64,000 nt of DNA. Origin: Limnohabitans sp. 15K. GTDB taxonomy: Bacteria > Pseudomonadota > Gammaproteobacteria > Burkholderiales > Burkholderiaceae_C. The notes beneath the pieces were generated by a model, which saw nothing but the letters and a program-made list of their open reading frames with translations, did no database searches and was not told the origin of the DNA. Location of the stretch: contig NZ_NESM01000001.1 in assembly GCF_002778285.1 (NCBI RefSeq), forward strand, positions 266,529-330,528, given 5' to 3'. Below, in pieces: positions 31,858-41,135 of this stretch; the first letter of the stretch is position 1; every line of letters begins with the position of its first letter. Made by a program: the position numbers and the translations under genes.

Positions 31858-33801
31858 ATGCCCGCACTGCCTCATTTCTTTCTACAAATTCACGCCATCG
31901 CGCGCTTAGAGGCGGGCTATGTGATGGGTCAAGCCAAAATTGCATGGTCAGTGCTGGCTGTCGCCCTCATCCCCGCTTTGTATTCGGTGATTTATTTGTC
32001 GAGCTTGTGGGATCCCGCATCGCACAGCCAAGCTCTGAATGTGGGCATTGTCAACAGTGACCAAGGGCTGGTTTACCGTGAAAGCGCTGTCAATGTGGGG
32101 CAAGACCTCATTCAAACATTGCAAACCGCGGGCAAGTTCAATTACCAAGTTTTGGCCACAGCCGACGAAGCCAGGCAGCATGTTCGCCAAGGGAAGTTGG
32201 CGTTTGCCTTGATCATCCCGGAAAACTTCAGCGCCAATGCTGTGCCCGGTGAACAAGCTGGGGCAGGTCAATTGGTGGTTTTTGCTTCGCAAGGCAACAA
32301 CATCGAGACCGCCCGGATTGCTCAGCAGTTTGCGTCAGAGCTGGGGCACAAAATCAATGAAGCCCTCAATGCACAGCGTTGGTCATTGGTGCTCTTGAAT
32401 GCTGCGGGCTCCAAAGAAAGTGTGACGCGGCTGAATCAAGGTTTGAGAGAGCTTCACCAAGGCGCTTCCGATCTGAGTGAAGGAGCGATCAAAGCGGCCC
32501 AAGGCGCGAAAACGATCCACGCAAGCGCACAACAGCTGAGCGAAAACGTCTCGCAATGGGGTCAAAACGCCAAGAAGCTGGGCGCAGGTTTGCGCCAGTT
32601 GGAAACCAACCGCCCTCGTCACTCAGACTTGCGGCGGCTCGATTCCGGCGCTGACACACTGGTCAACGGGGTCTCAGAACTGGGCCAAGGACTGCAGCGA
32701 CTCCAAAGCGGAAGTCGCGATCTGAACACCCAAGTCTCATCCTTCAAAACAGAGGCGGACAACAGCCTGTTGGTGAGCAGCACGGTTCGAGAAAACGTCT
32801 TGGAACTGTCTCAGGGCGTGCAGCAACTCGACCAAGGCTTGCAAACCGCTGCAAACAGCAGCCAAAAACTCGACGAAGGTGCCCACAGCCTGCGCACAGG
32901 GGTCCATGCCCTGACCGCAGGCGTTCGCAGCATGAATTCGGCGCTGAGATCGGCCACCACGCAATTACCCGAAGATGTTCAGCTTGAAGCGCTGGACACT
33001 GGGGCCTCCGACTTGGCCAAAGGCACCGACGCCCTGGCCAAAGGCAACGACAAGATCAGCGCAGCCAGCCAACATCTGGAAATGGGCTTGGCGCTGGTGG
33101 AAAAAGCCATTCCAGACATGAAGGGTGCCCCTGATGGCAGTCCAGAGGGCTTGGCCGACTCGGTGCGCCCTCGGCTTGAAATGGAAGCGGCCGTTCAAAA
33201 CAATGGCATCGGTTTCATCGCCAACGTGATCCCTGCAGCCCTCTGGTTGGGCGCGGGTATTGCGGTGTTCTTTGTCAATCTTCGGGTTCTGCCGCGACAT
33301 GCCCAACCATTTCACCCGGCAGCGCAGTGGCTGGGCAAATTGCTGATGCCCGGCACCTTGGTGTTGGTTCAAAGTCTCGCGCTGTTGTTCACCGTCATGG
33401 TGGTGCTGAGGGTGCAGGTGGTCCATCCCTGGGCGTTGGCGCTCACCATCGTGAGCGCTGGCTTGGCTTTTTTGTGTTTGATCAGCGCCATGACCTGCTT
33501 CATGGGTGATGCAGGAAAAGCCTTGGCCATGGTGTTGCTGGCACTGCAAATGACGTCTTCAGGCGGCGTGATGCCCGTCGAGTTGAGTGGCAGCTTCTTT
33601 GCCACCCTGAGCCCGTGGCTGCCCATCACTTGGTTGGCCCATGGCCTCAAAGCCAGCTTGTTTGGCGCATTTGAAAGCACTTGGTTGGTCCCTTGGTTGC
33701 AAGTGACAGGCATCGGTCTTTTCGCTGCAGTTCTCACCATGGTGCTAGGGCGTTGGCGTTTTGTCTCTTTACGCCAGTTGCGACCCCGACTGGATTTGTA
33801 A
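31858..33801 (+). CDS. YhgE/Pip-family inner-membrane protein (ABC-2 permease-like)
   Basis: 647 residues. One N-terminal membrane helix (AWSVLAVALIPALYSVIYLS) leads into the family signature ALNVGIVNSDQGLV. A roughly 370-residue extracytoplasmic region follows with a long series of L-x-x-G-x-x-x-L units (LNQGLRELHQGASDLSEG and many more), probably coiled coil. The C-terminus has five or six membrane helices (from IGFIANVIPAALWLGAGIAV). Homologues in Gram-positive bacteria include phage-infection protein Pip and YueB/EsaA-type proteins; in proteobacteria the role is undefined. There is no ABC ATPase next to it. GCG-rich spacing and an absent Shine-Dalgarno leave the start uncertain. Confidence 0.87.
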   Translation: MPALPHFFLQIHAIARLEAGYVMGQAKIAWSVLAVALIPALYSVIYLSSLWDPASHSQALNVGIVNSDQGLVYRESAVNVGQDLIQTLQTAGKFNYQVLATADEARQHVRQGKLAFALIIPENFSANAVPGEQAGAGQLVVFASQGNNIETARIAQQFASELGHKINEALNAQRWSLVLLNAAGSKESVTRLNQGLRELHQGASDLSEGAIKAAQGAKTIHASAQQLSENVSQWGQNAKKLGAGLRQLETNRPRHSDLRRLDSGADTLVNGVSELGQGLQRLQSGSRDLNTQVSSFKTEADNSLLVSSTVRENVLELSQGVQQLDQGLQTAANSSQKLDEGAHSLRTGVHALTAGVRSMNSALRSATTQLPEDVQLEALDTGASDLAKGTDALAKGNDKISAASQHLEMGLALVEKAIPDMKGAPDGSPEGLADSVRPRLEMEAAVQNNGIGFIANVIPAALWLGAGIAVFFVNLRVLPRHAQPFHPAAQWLGKLLMPGTLVLVQSLALLFTVMVVLRVQVVHPWALALTIVSAGLAFLCLISAMTCFMGDAGKALAMVLLALQMTSSGGVMPVELSGSFFATLSPWLPITWLAHGLKASLFGAFESTWLVPWLQVTGIGLFAAVLTMVLGRWRFVSLRQLRPRLDL

Positions 33802-33836
33802 ACCACCGCTGGCCACTGCGGCCATTGGGCAAGCCT

Positions 33837-34724
33837 TCAAGTTGCGGAGCTTTTCAACAGGGCTGACAACGCCGCATTGAAGTTTTCTGCCGCTTCGTAC
33901 GGCACCCAATGACCCGCGCCCGGCACGGTGTGCCATGTTCCTGCATGCGCAGGCAAGCTCTGCATGGCCGCTTGCAACTCGGGCAGTCGGCCACGGTACA
34001 AGGCGTCATGCTCACCATAAATGGCGCTGACACGGGCTTGCAAATGGGGCAAGGTGCGGGCCACGATGTCGGTCGATGACAAGCGCCTGCGGGTCACCCG
34101 GTCACGCGTCACATTGGCGGTGTGCAGCGCCAGCGCCAAACCGTCCAAGCGCTCTGGCCGCTCCAGCATCAAGGCCATCAGGTTGTGGCGGTGCACTTGT
34201 TCTTGGGCCTGTGGGCTGGGCAAATGCCGCCAGCCCTTGAGCGGAATGCGGTCTTTCACCGCCAAGCCCATGCCCGGTGCGCCCACCAGCACCAAGTGCT
34301 GTGCTGCCTGCGGGTGGGCGGCCAGCCAGAGCGCAGCCGTCATCCCACCGAAAGAAAAACCCACCATGCTCACGGGGCCCACGGGCTGCAGTTGTACCAA
34401 GCCAGCTTGTAAATGCGGCGGCATGTCGTCGGTGTCCATGCAGCCCGCTGGCAAATCCGAGTCGCCAAAGCCTGGCAAATCGGGCACCAGCACGCGCCAG
34501 CCGGCATGGCGCAAAGTGGCAATGTTGCGCACCCAATGCGTCCAGCTGCCGCTGCCACCGTGCAACAAGACCACACAGGGCCTTTGCGCATCGCCCCAGG
34601 TGTGCCAAACCGTGTTGGCACCTTCAAAATGCGTGACACAGCGCTCAGCCCCTGACAGTTCAGCAGCCAAATCGGCCGGTAAGAAGTGGGGCAACACGGC
34701 CGTCGTTCGCAAGGGGTGTTTCAT
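33837..34724 (-). CDS. Alpha/beta-fold hydrolase
   Basis: 295 residues from the ATG at 34724, which overlaps the stop of the upstream MFS gene (ATGA). Visible: oxyanion strand VVLLHGGSGSWTHWVRN, LVPDLPGFGDSDLPAG, the nucleophile elbow SMVGFSFGGMTAALW (GFSFGG, Ser), and a C-terminal VPGAGHWVPYEA supplying the catalytic His. It is a serine hydrolase of the meta-cleavage-product/esterase type. Coupling with an HcaT-like MFS importer suggests it acts on the imported compound, perhaps an aromatic ester; unproven. Confidence 0.9.
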   Translation of the reverse strand: MKHPLRTTAVLPHFLPADLAAELSGAERCVTHFEGANTVWHTWGDAQRPCVVLLHGGSGSWTHWVRNIATLRHAGWRVLVPDLPGFGDSDLPAGCMDTDDMPPHLQAGLVQLQPVGPVSMVGFSFGGMTAALWLAAHPQAAQHLVLVGAPGMGLAVKDRIPLKGWRHLPSPQAQEQVHRHNLMALMLERPERLDGLALALHTANVTRDRVTRRRLSSTDIVARTLPHLQARVSAIYGEHDALYRGRLPELQAAMQSLPAHAGTWHTVPGAGHWVPYEAAENFNAALSALLKSSAT

Positions 34725-35899
34725 GGTAACACCTGCCGTGGGTGCTGCAAACGCCAAACCCTGTAGGCCGTGACCGTGGCCACCCCGCTGGTCAAAACAC
34801 TGGCCACAAACACGCTTTGCAAACCCCAATGCTCGCTGATCAATCCGCCCAGCAAGGCGCCAATGACACCCGGAAAACCGTAGGCAATGACGGTGTAAAG
34901 CGCCTGGCCCCGCCCTCGCAAACGGCCCGGAAAATGGTGCGAGATCAAGGCAATGCACACCGTGTGGTGCGTGGCGAAGGTGATCGCGTGCAGGGTTTGC
35001 GCCAAGAGCAAAACCCACAGCACATCGGCCCAAGCGGCCGTCAGTCCCATGCGCAGCAACATGACCAAGGAACACAGCACCAACCAAGCGGTCAGGGGCA
35101 TGCGGGGCAACCAGCGCGATTGGCTGAAAAACCAAATAATTTCAACCGCCACCGACACCGCCCACAGCAGGCCAATCATGGTTTTGCTGTAACCCAAAGA
35201 ATCCAGATACAGCGAGAAAAACACGTAAATGCCGATGTGCGACAACACATGGAAGAAAGTCGAGGCAAAAAACCATTGCACCGGTTTTTGCCGCAGCACC
35301 GGACCGACGGGCGCATGGGTTTGGGACTGGTGACTGGCCTCTTTGACGTCGGGCATCCAACAAACGCTCAGGAACACCGCCCCCAAAGTCAGCACCGTCC
35401 AGCCTGGAAAATGCCGCATGCCAAAGGCCTCGAACCAAGCGCCTGCCGCGAACACCGTGATCAAAAAACCCAAAGAACCCCACAGACGAACACGGCCGTA
35501 ACGTTTGGTGTCAAAAGCCCCGCCCTGACTCACCAAGTGCGCCATGGCCGCTTCGCTCATGGGCATCATCGCGCTGGTGTGGGTGAACATGAGCAACAAG
35601 ACCAAGCCCAGGCCCAGAGGGCCCCAGCCCCAAAACAACAAACACGCCGAAGCAAATGCGACGCCAGCACCGATGCGAAGCAATTTGACCCGCTCGCCCG
35701 TTCGGTCGCTGAGGGCGCCCCAAGCGTAAGGGGCAAACAGGCGGGTGGTCGCCTGAACGGCCGTCAGCACGCTAATGGTGAGCAAGCTCAGGCCCATGTC
35801 TTGCAACCACAGCGGCAAATAGGGGTTAAAAAACCCGATGTGTGCGAAGTAACTGGCCGACAACGCGGCAAACGGCAAGAGCTGCCGGCGATCCGCCAT
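34721..35899 (-). CDS. MFS transporter, HcaT/MFS_1-like family
   Basis: 392 residues with about twelve membrane helices. The N-terminus FAALSASYFAHIGFFNPYLP, with LWLQDMGLS following, and the loop WGALSDRTGERVKLLRIG match the 3-phenylpropionate/nucleoside-proton-symporter-like MFS_1_like group. It probably imports a small organic acid by proton symport. It begins 3 bp after aroC and overlaps the hydrolase gene downstream, so the three may form one transcript, although aroC is functionally unrelated. Confidence 0.88.
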   Translation of the reverse strand: MADRRQLLPFAALSASYFAHIGFFNPYLPLWLQDMGLSLLTISVLTAVQATTRLFAPYAWGALSDRTGERVKLLRIGAGVAFASACLLFWGWGPLGLGLVLLLMFTHTSAMMPMSEAAMAHLVSQGGAFDTKRYGRVRLWGSLGFLITVFAAGAWFEAFGMRHFPGWTVLTLGAVFLSVCWMPDVKEASHQSQTHAPVGPVLRQKPVQWFFASTFFHVLSHIGIYVFFSLYLDSLGYSKTMIGLLWAVSVAVEIIWFFSQSRWLPRMPLTAWLVLCSLVMLLRMGLTAAWADVLWVLLLAQTLHAITFATHHTVCIALISHHFPGRLRGRGQALYTVIAYGFPGVIGALLGGLISEHWGLQSVFVASVLTSGVATVTAYRVWRLQHPRQVLP

Positions 35900-35902
35900 G
35901 CC

Positions 35903-37000
35903 TTAAGGCTTGGCCGCTGGAATCGGGGCCAGGTCGTGCTCGACGTCGCCGCATTGGGCGCGGTGCTGCAAGGCGTGCTCCATGACCACCAAGGCCAGCA
36001 TGGCCTCGGCAATGGGCGTGGCACGGATGCCCACACACGGATCGTGGCGGCCTTTGGTGATGACTTCGGTGGGCTTGCCCTCAGAGTCAATCGATTCACG
36101 GGCAATCAAGATCGAGCTGGTGGGTTTGACGGCAATCGACACCTCGATGTCTTGCCCGGTGCTGATGCCGCCCAGCACGCCACCCGCGTTGTTGCCCACA
36201 AAGCCCTCGACTGTGAGGGTATCGCCCGCTGTGCTGCCCTTTTGCGTGACGCAGCCAAAACCCGCGCCGATCTCCACGCCCTTGACGGCATTGATGCCCA
36301 TCATGGCGTACGCGATGTCGGCATCGATCTTGTCAAACAGCGGTTGACCCAAGCCCACAGGCACGCCACGCGCCACCACCCGAAGGCGGGCACCGCACGA
36401 ATCGCCCGACTTGCGCAGTGCGTTCATGTAGTCCTCGAGCGCCGACACATCGGCGACTGGGGCAAAAAACGGGTTGTTCGGCACATGGTCCCAGCTCTCA
36501 AAGCCAATCGGCACATCGCCGATCTGGATCATGCAGCCGACAAAGGTGGTGCCAAATTGCTCTTTGAGCCACTTCTTGGCCACCGCACCGGCCGCCACCA
36601 TGGGGGCTGTCAGGCGAGCCGACGAACGGCCACCGCCGCGCGGGTCGCGCAGGCCGTATTTGCGCCAATAGGTGTAGTCGGCATGACCGGGGCGGAAGGT
36701 CTGCAGGATGTCGCCGTAGTCCTTGCTGCGCTGGTCGGTGTTGTTGATCAGCAGGCAAATCGGGGTGCCGGTCGTCAGGCCTTGGTACACGCCGGAGAGG
36801 ATTTGCACCGCATCGGGCTCGTTGCGCTGGGTGACGAATTTGCTGGTGCCGGGGCGGCGACGGTCCAGATCGGGCTGGATGTCGGCCTCACTCAGGGGCA
36901 TGCCCGGGGGGCAGCCGTCGATCACGCAGCCAATGGCCGGGCCGTGGGATTCACCAAAATTGGTGACCGAAAAGAGATTTCCAAAGGTATTGCCGCTCAT
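35903..37000 (-). CDS. aroC: Chorismate synthase
   Basis: 365 residues, the standard length. Signatures: [20 protein letters not shown] at the N-terminus (GESHGP), [15 protein letters not shown], and [20 protein letters not shown]. The C-terminal [18 protein letters not shown] with [18 protein letters not shown] is also intact. It converts 5-enolpyruvylshikimate-3-phosphate to chorismate using reduced FMN, the last common step of aromatic amino acid synthesis, in the cytoplasm. It lies between a CBS-domain gene upstream and an MFS gene 3 bp downstream. Confidence 0.98.
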   Translation of the reverse strand: MSGNTFGNLFSVTNFGESHGPAIGCVIDGCPPGMPLSEADIQPDLDRRRPGTSKFVTQRNEPDAVQILSGVYQGLTTGTPICLLINNTDQRSKDYGDILQTFRPGHADYTYWRKYGLRDPRGGGRSSARLTAPMVAAGAVAKKWLKEQFGTTFVGCMIQIGDVPIGFESWDHVPNNPFFAPVADVSALEDYMNALRKSGDSCGARLRVVARGVPVGLGQPLFDKIDADIAYAMMGINAVKGVEIGAGFGCVTQKGSTAGDTLTVEGFVGNNAGGVLGGISTGQDIEVSIAVKPTSSILIARESIDSEGKPTEVITKGRHDPCVGIRATPIAEAMLALVVMEHALQHRAQCGDVEHDLAPIPAAKP

Positions 37001-37035
37001 GGGGGTGGATTATCCCAGAGCGGCGGGGCGATCTG

Positions 37036-37503
37036 TCAGAGCTTGACATCTTCCGACACTGGCGCTGAGCCATCGGGCCAATCGCGGATGTAGGCCTTGA
37101 GCAGCTTGTTTTCGAAGTTCTGGCCATCCACCACGGCTTTGGCCACGTCGTAAAAGCTGATCACGCCCATCAGCATGTTGCCCTCCATGACCGGCATGTA
37201 GCGGGCATGGTGCTCCAGCATCATGCGGCGCACGTCATCGATGTCGGTCTCGCCTGTGCAAGTCAAGGGTTGGGCATCCATGGCATCGCTCACCAAAGAG
37301 GCCCCGGCCTGACCGCCGTTTTTGACAATTTGAAGAATCACCTCTCGAAACGTCAGCATGCCCGCCAGGGTGCCTTTGGCCATGACGACCAAAGACCCCA
37401 GGTCTTTTTCGGCCATGTCGGTCATGGCAAGCGCCAAGGGTTCGTCAGTCTGGACCGTGAACAAAGTACCGCCTTTGACGCGGAGGATGTCGCTGACTTT
37501 CAT
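37036..37503 (-). CDS. Tandem CBS-domain protein
   Basis: 155 residues made of two CBS domains only: ILRVKGGTLFTVQTDEPLAL through GSLVVMAKGTLAGMLTFREV, then MDAQPLTCTGETDIDDVRRM through RYMPVMEGNMLMGVISFYDV. A CBS pair binds adenosyl ligands (AMP, ATP, SAM) and signals cellular energy state, usually to a partner protein. No partner domain is fused. CAGGAG precedes the ATG. It is divergent from metY, and a SAM or adenylate link with sulfur metabolism is only speculation. Confidence 0.93.
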   Translation of the reverse strand: MKVSDILRVKGGTLFTVQTDEPLALAMTDMAEKDLGSLVVMAKGTLAGMLTFREVILQIVKNGGQAGASLVSDAMDAQPLTCTGETDIDDVRRMMLEHHARYMPVMEGNMLMGVISFYDVAKAVVDGQNFENKLLKAYIRDWPDGSAPVSEDVKL

Positions 37504-37614
37504 GGTGTGTCTCCTGAGGGTCGATCTCGATTAGGTTGACTGCCAATATAGCCCACAATGAACGCTCAAAACAGCGCTCAGGCAACACCCAAGCTTTCTT
37601 TTTCGGAGACCCCC

Positions 37615-38916
37615 ATGGCTGGATATAGCGATCCCGGTTTTGACACTTTGGCCCTGCACGCGGGGGCCGCCCCCGACCCCAGCACGGGCGCACGGGCCAC
37701 GCCCATTCACCTGACCACCTCCTTTGTTTTCGAGTCATCGGACCAAGCCGCCGCCCTCTTCAATTTAGAGCGCCCAGGCCATGTCTACAGCCGCATCAGC
37801 AACCCGACCAACGCGGTGCTCGAGCAGCGCATTTCGGCTTTGGAGGGCGGCATTGGCGCCATCACCACATCCAGCGGACAGGCTGCCTTGCACCTGGCCA
37901 TCGCCACCCTCATGGGCGCGGGCTCGCACATCGTGGCCTCGTCGGCTTTGTACGGCGGCTCACACAACCTGCTGCACTACACCCTGAGCCGCTTTGGCAT
38001 CCGCACCACCTTCGTCAAACCCGGCGACCTCGACGCATGGCGCGCCGCCGTGCAGCCCGACACCAAGCTCTTTTTTGGCGAAACGGTGGGCAACCCCGGC
38101 ATGGACGTGCTGGACATCGAGGCCGTGAGCGCCATCGCGCACGAAGCGGGTGTGCCGCTGCTGGTGGACTCCACCCTCACCTCACCCTGGCTCATCAAGA
38201 CTTTTGACCACGGGGCCGATCTGGTCTACCACTCGGCCACCAAGTTTTTGTCGGGCCACGGCACAGTGGTGGGCGGTGTGGTGGTCGATGGCGGCAGTTT
38301 TGACTGGGACAAATCGGGCAAATTTGCCGAGCTGACCCAGGCCTACGAAGGCTTTCACAACATGGTGTTCAGCGAAGAAAGCACCGTGGGGGCCTTCTTG
38401 CTTCGGGCCCGGCGCGAGGGGCTGCGCGACTTTGGCGCATGCATGAGCCCGCACACCGCTTGGCTGATTTTGCAAGGCATCGAAACCCTGCCGCTGCGCA
38501 TGGCGCGCCATATGGAAAACACTGCCAAAGTGGTCGAGTTTCTGGCCGCACACCCGCTGGTCAGCCGCGTAGGCCACCCCATGCTCGAAAGCCACCCTTC
38601 CCACGCCTTGGCGCAAAAGCTTTTGCCCCGCGGCGCAGGCTCGGTGTTCAGCTTCGACATCAAGGGCACTCGCGCCCAAGGTCAAAAGTTCATCGAAACC
38701 CTCAAGGTCTTCAGCCACCTGGCCAATGTGGGCGACTGCCGCAGCCTGGTGATCCACCCGGCCAGCACCACGCATTTCCGCATGACGGACGAAGCGCTGG
38801 CTGCAGGCGGCATCGGCCCCGGCACCATCCGTTTGTCAATTGGCTTGGAAGACCCAGCCGATTTGATCGACGACCTGAAAAAGGCGCTCAAAGCCGCCGA
38901 GAAAGCAGGGGCTTGA
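37615..38916 (+). CDS. metY: O-acetylhomoserine / O-succinylhomoserine sulfhydrylase (PLP, Cys/Met family)
   Basis: 433 residues from the ATG at 37615, chosen because GGAGA precedes it and family members begin around (M)xGYxDPGFDTLALHAGA; an upstream in-frame ATG at 37558 has no Shine-Dalgarno. PLP-fold motifs: TTSFVFESSDQAAALFNLE, GHVYSRISNPTNAVLEQR, VDSTLTSPWLIKTFDHGAD, and the PLP lysine in YHSATKFLSGHGTVVGG (about 205-221). It makes homocysteine from sulfide and an acylated homoserine in methionine synthesis. An alpha/beta hydrolase gene follows after 2 bp. Confidence 0.94.
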   Translation: MAGYSDPGFDTLALHAGAAPDPSTGARATPIHLTTSFVFESSDQAAALFNLERPGHVYSRISNPTNAVLEQRISALEGGIGAITTSSGQAALHLAIATLMGAGSHIVASSALYGGSHNLLHYTLSRFGIRTTFVKPGDLDAWRAAVQPDTKLFFGETVGNPGMDVLDIEAVSAIAHEAGVPLLVDSTLTSPWLIKTFDHGADLVYHSATKFLSGHGTVVGGVVVDGGSFDWDKSGKFAELTQAYEGFHNMVFSEESTVGAFLLRARREGLRDFGACMSPHTAWLILQGIETLPLRMARHMENTAKVVEFLAAHPLVSRVGHPMLESHPSHALAQKLLPRGAGSVFSFDIKGTRAQGQKFIETLKVFSHLANVGDCRSLVIHPASTTHFRMTDEALAAGGIGPGTIRLSIGLEDPADLIDDLKKALKAAEKAGA

Positions 38917-38918
38917 CC

Positions 38919-39743
38919 ATGAAAATTTCTGTTCAAGGCCACGAGCTCTACGCCTACACCGGGGGTAAAGAGTTCAACCCCGCGCAGCCCACCGCCGTGT
39001 TCATCCACGGTGTGCTCAACGACCACAGCGTCTGGATTTTGCAAACCCGCTACATGGCGCACCACGGCTGGAACGTGCTGGCCATTGACCTGCCGGGGCA
39101 CTGCAAAAGCGAGGGCACACCGCCGCAAAGCGTCGAGCAGGCCGCTGACACCGTCATCGCCTTGCTCAATGCGCTGAAGATCGAAAAAGCCGCACTGATC
39201 GGCCACAGCTTTGGCTCGCTCATCGCCCTTGAAGCCACCGCCCGTGAAGCCGCCGCTCACCCGGGGCGCGTGAGCCAACTGGTGATGGTGGGCACCGCCT
39301 ACCCCATGGCTGTGTCGCCCGCTTTGCTCGATTTGTCGGTCAGCGCCCCGTTCAAGGCCATCGACATGGTCAACAGCTTTTCGCATTCCACACTCGCCCC
39401 ACCCCCTTCTGCCCTGGGACCCGGCACTTGGCTGTATGGCGGCAGCAAGGCGCTGATGCGCCGGGTGCTGGCCAGCAACACACAAGTCAATGTGTTCCAC
39501 ACCGGCTTCAAGGCCTGCGACAGCTACAGCGGTGCCGAGGCTGCGATGCCCAAGGTCACCTGCCCCACCCTGTTTGTTCTTGGCAATGCCGACCAGATGA
39601 CGCCGCCTAAAGCGGCACAAAGCCTGATTGACCTGTGCCAAAAGTCCAAGGTGGTGAAGCTGCCCGCAGGTCATTCGCTCATGACCGAAGCGCCCGAGGG
39701 CGTGTTGCAGGCGCTCAAGGATTTTTTGAAACCATTAGCGTGA
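38919..39743 (+). CDS. Alpha/beta-fold hydrolase
   Basis: 274 residues. Motifs: AVFIHGVLNDHSVWILQTRY (oxyanion HG), IDLPGHCKSEGTPP, the nucleophile elbow ALIGHSFGSLIALEATA (GHSFG), LFVLGNADQMTPP carrying the acid and KLPAGHSLMTEAPEG carrying the catalytic His. It is a serine hydrolase, probably an esterase or thioesterase of unknown substrate. It follows metY by 2 bp and so is likely co-transcribed with it. Homoserine acyltransferases share this fold, but MetX-specific sequence and length are absent. Confidence 0.9.
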   Translation: MKISVQGHELYAYTGGKEFNPAQPTAVFIHGVLNDHSVWILQTRYMAHHGWNVLAIDLPGHCKSEGTPPQSVEQAADTVIALLNALKIEKAALIGHSFGSLIALEATAREAAAHPGRVSQLVMVGTAYPMAVSPALLDLSVSAPFKAIDMVNSFSHSTLAPPPSALGPGTWLYGGSKALMRRVLASNTQVNVFHTGFKACDSYSGAEAAMPKVTCPTLFVLGNADQMTPPKAAQSLIDLCQKSKVVKLPAGHSLMTEAPEGVLQALKDFLKPLA

Positions 39744-39749
39744 CGAACA

Positions 39750-39775
39750 TTCGCGAGCAGGGGCTCGCTCCTACA
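39750..39775 (-). repeat. REP-like hairpin (copy B) abutting the P450 start codon
   Basis: Read on the minus strand: TGTAGGAGCG..., stem GCGAGC / GCTCGC around a 4-nt loop (AGGG on the plus strand), ending CGCGAA. It has the same 26-bp architecture as the copies at 13069, 13120, 54666, 58058 and 58116. It ends 2 bp before the P450 ATG at 39778 and fills nearly the whole 34-bp gap after the hydrolase stop. Confidence 0.7.
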
Positions 39776-39777
39776 AC

Positions 39778-41118
39778 ATGAATGCATTGACTGACCACAT
39801 CACCCCACCCCTGTCGGTCGACAGGGCGCAAGAGATCGCTCGGACACTCGACCTGCGGGCCTTGCCGCGCGACTTTCTGGACAACCCTTACCCGGTCTAT
39901 GCCGCACTGCGTGCAGCCGAGCCCTTCAAGCGCATGCCCGATGGCTCGTATTTCTTCACGCGTCACGCCGATTTGGTGGCCGTTTACCGCGACGCCAAGG
40001 TCTTCAGCTCTGACAAACACGTCGAGTTCGGCCCCAAATACAACCACGCGCCTTTCAACCAACCGCCCTACGCCACTCAGAGCGGTGTCTCCCCGCTGTT
40101 TGAGCACCACACCAGCAGCCTGGTTTTCAACGACCCGCCGCTGCACACCCGGGTGCGCCGCCTGATCATGGGGGCCCTCACACGACGGGCCATCGAGGCC
40201 ATGGAGCCTGGCCTGGTGCAGTTGGTCGACAGCCTGCTCGACAAGATCGAGGCCCAAGGCGGCGGCGACCTGATCGAAGATTTCGCCTCGGCCATTCCGG
40301 TCGAAATCATCGGCAACCTGCTGGGCGTGCCGCACGCCGAGCGCGAGCCCTTGCGCGGCTGGTCGCTGGCCATTTTGGGGGCGCTGGAACCATCCCTCAC
40401 CCCAGAGCAAGAAGCACTGGGCCACCGCAGCGTGAGTGAGTTTTTGGCCTATCTGCGCGAGTTGGTGGCGAAGCGCCGCCAGCACCCTGGTGACCCAGAG
40501 CACGACGTGCTGACCCGGCTGATTCAGGGTGAAAAAGACGACAAAGATGGCGTCGACACCCTGAGCGAAGTCGAGCTGCTGCAAAACTGCGTATTCCTGC
40601 TCAACGCCGGACACGAAACCACCACCAACCTGATCGGCAACGCGCTGATCAGCCTGCAAGAATGGCCCGAGCAGCGCAAACAGCTCCAGGCCGACTTGAC
40701 GCAGGCGGGCACTGAAGAAGAGCGTGAACAGATTCTGGGTTTGGCCGTCGACGAGTTCTTGCGATTCGAATCGTCCAACCAGCTGAGCAACCGCCGCGCC
40801 CTGCAAGCCACCCAAGTCAACGGCATGGACTTACCCGCAGGCGCCTTGGTCACACTGTGTATTGGTGCAGCCAACCGCGACCCTGCCGTGTATGACAAGC
40901 CCGAGCAACTGAACCTGCGCCGCACCGGCAACAAGCACCTGGCTTTTGGCTTTGGCGTGCACCAGTGTGCGGGTTTGAGTTTGGCGCGTTTGGAGGGCCG
41001 CATCGCCATCGGGCGGTTTTTGCAGCGCTTTCCAAATTACCAACTCACCCAAACGCCAGTGCGCGGGGGCCGAGCGCGGTTTCGCGGCTTTTTGCACGCG
41101 CCGTTTTCAATCCAATAA
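39778..41118 (+). CDS. Cytochrome P450
   Basis: 446 residues, soluble bacterial class. Motifs in order: I-helix AGHETTTNLIGNALISLQ (about 280-297), the K-helix ExxR equivalent near VDEFLRFESSNQLSNRRALQ, and the heme-ligand loop HLAFGFGVHQCAGLSLARLE with Cys near 402. It uses a ferredoxin or other redox partner (not encoded here) to insert oxygen into an unknown substrate. Oddly, there is no Shine-Dalgarno: the position is occupied by a REP-like hairpin. Translation may depend on coupling to the upstream hydrolase gene, whose stop is 34 bp away. Confidence 0.95.
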   Translation: MNALTDHITPPLSVDRAQEIARTLDLRALPRDFLDNPYPVYAALRAAEPFKRMPDGSYFFTRHADLVAVYRDAKVFSSDKHVEFGPKYNHAPFNQPPYATQSGVSPLFEHHTSSLVFNDPPLHTRVRRLIMGALTRRAIEAMEPGLVQLVDSLLDKIEAQGGGDLIEDFASAIPVEIIGNLLGVPHAEREPLRGWSLAILGALEPSLTPEQEALGHRSVSEFLAYLRELVAKRRQHPGDPEHDVLTRLIQGEKDDKDGVDTLSEVELLQNCVFLLNAGHETTTNLIGNALISLQEWPEQRKQLQADLTQAGTEEEREQILGLAVDEFLRFESSNQLSNRRALQATQVNGMDLPAGALVTLCIGAANRDPAVYDKPEQLNLRRTGNKHLAFGFGVHQCAGLSLARLEGRIAIGRFLQRFPNYQLTQTPVRGGRARFRGFLHAPFSIQ

Positions 41119-41135
41119 GCACCAGGAGACAAGCC

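Noticed and set aside
34742-37093. Very long open frame on the plus strand (over 780 codons)
   Set aside because: It lies antisense to the well-supported MFS and aroC genes, is extremely rich in Arg, His and Gln, and has no recognisable motif; it is a by-product of codon usage in the real genes.
37504-37614. SAM/SAH-type riboswitch upstream of metY
   Set aside because: The 111-bp region lacks the conserved cores of known SAM or SAH riboswitches.
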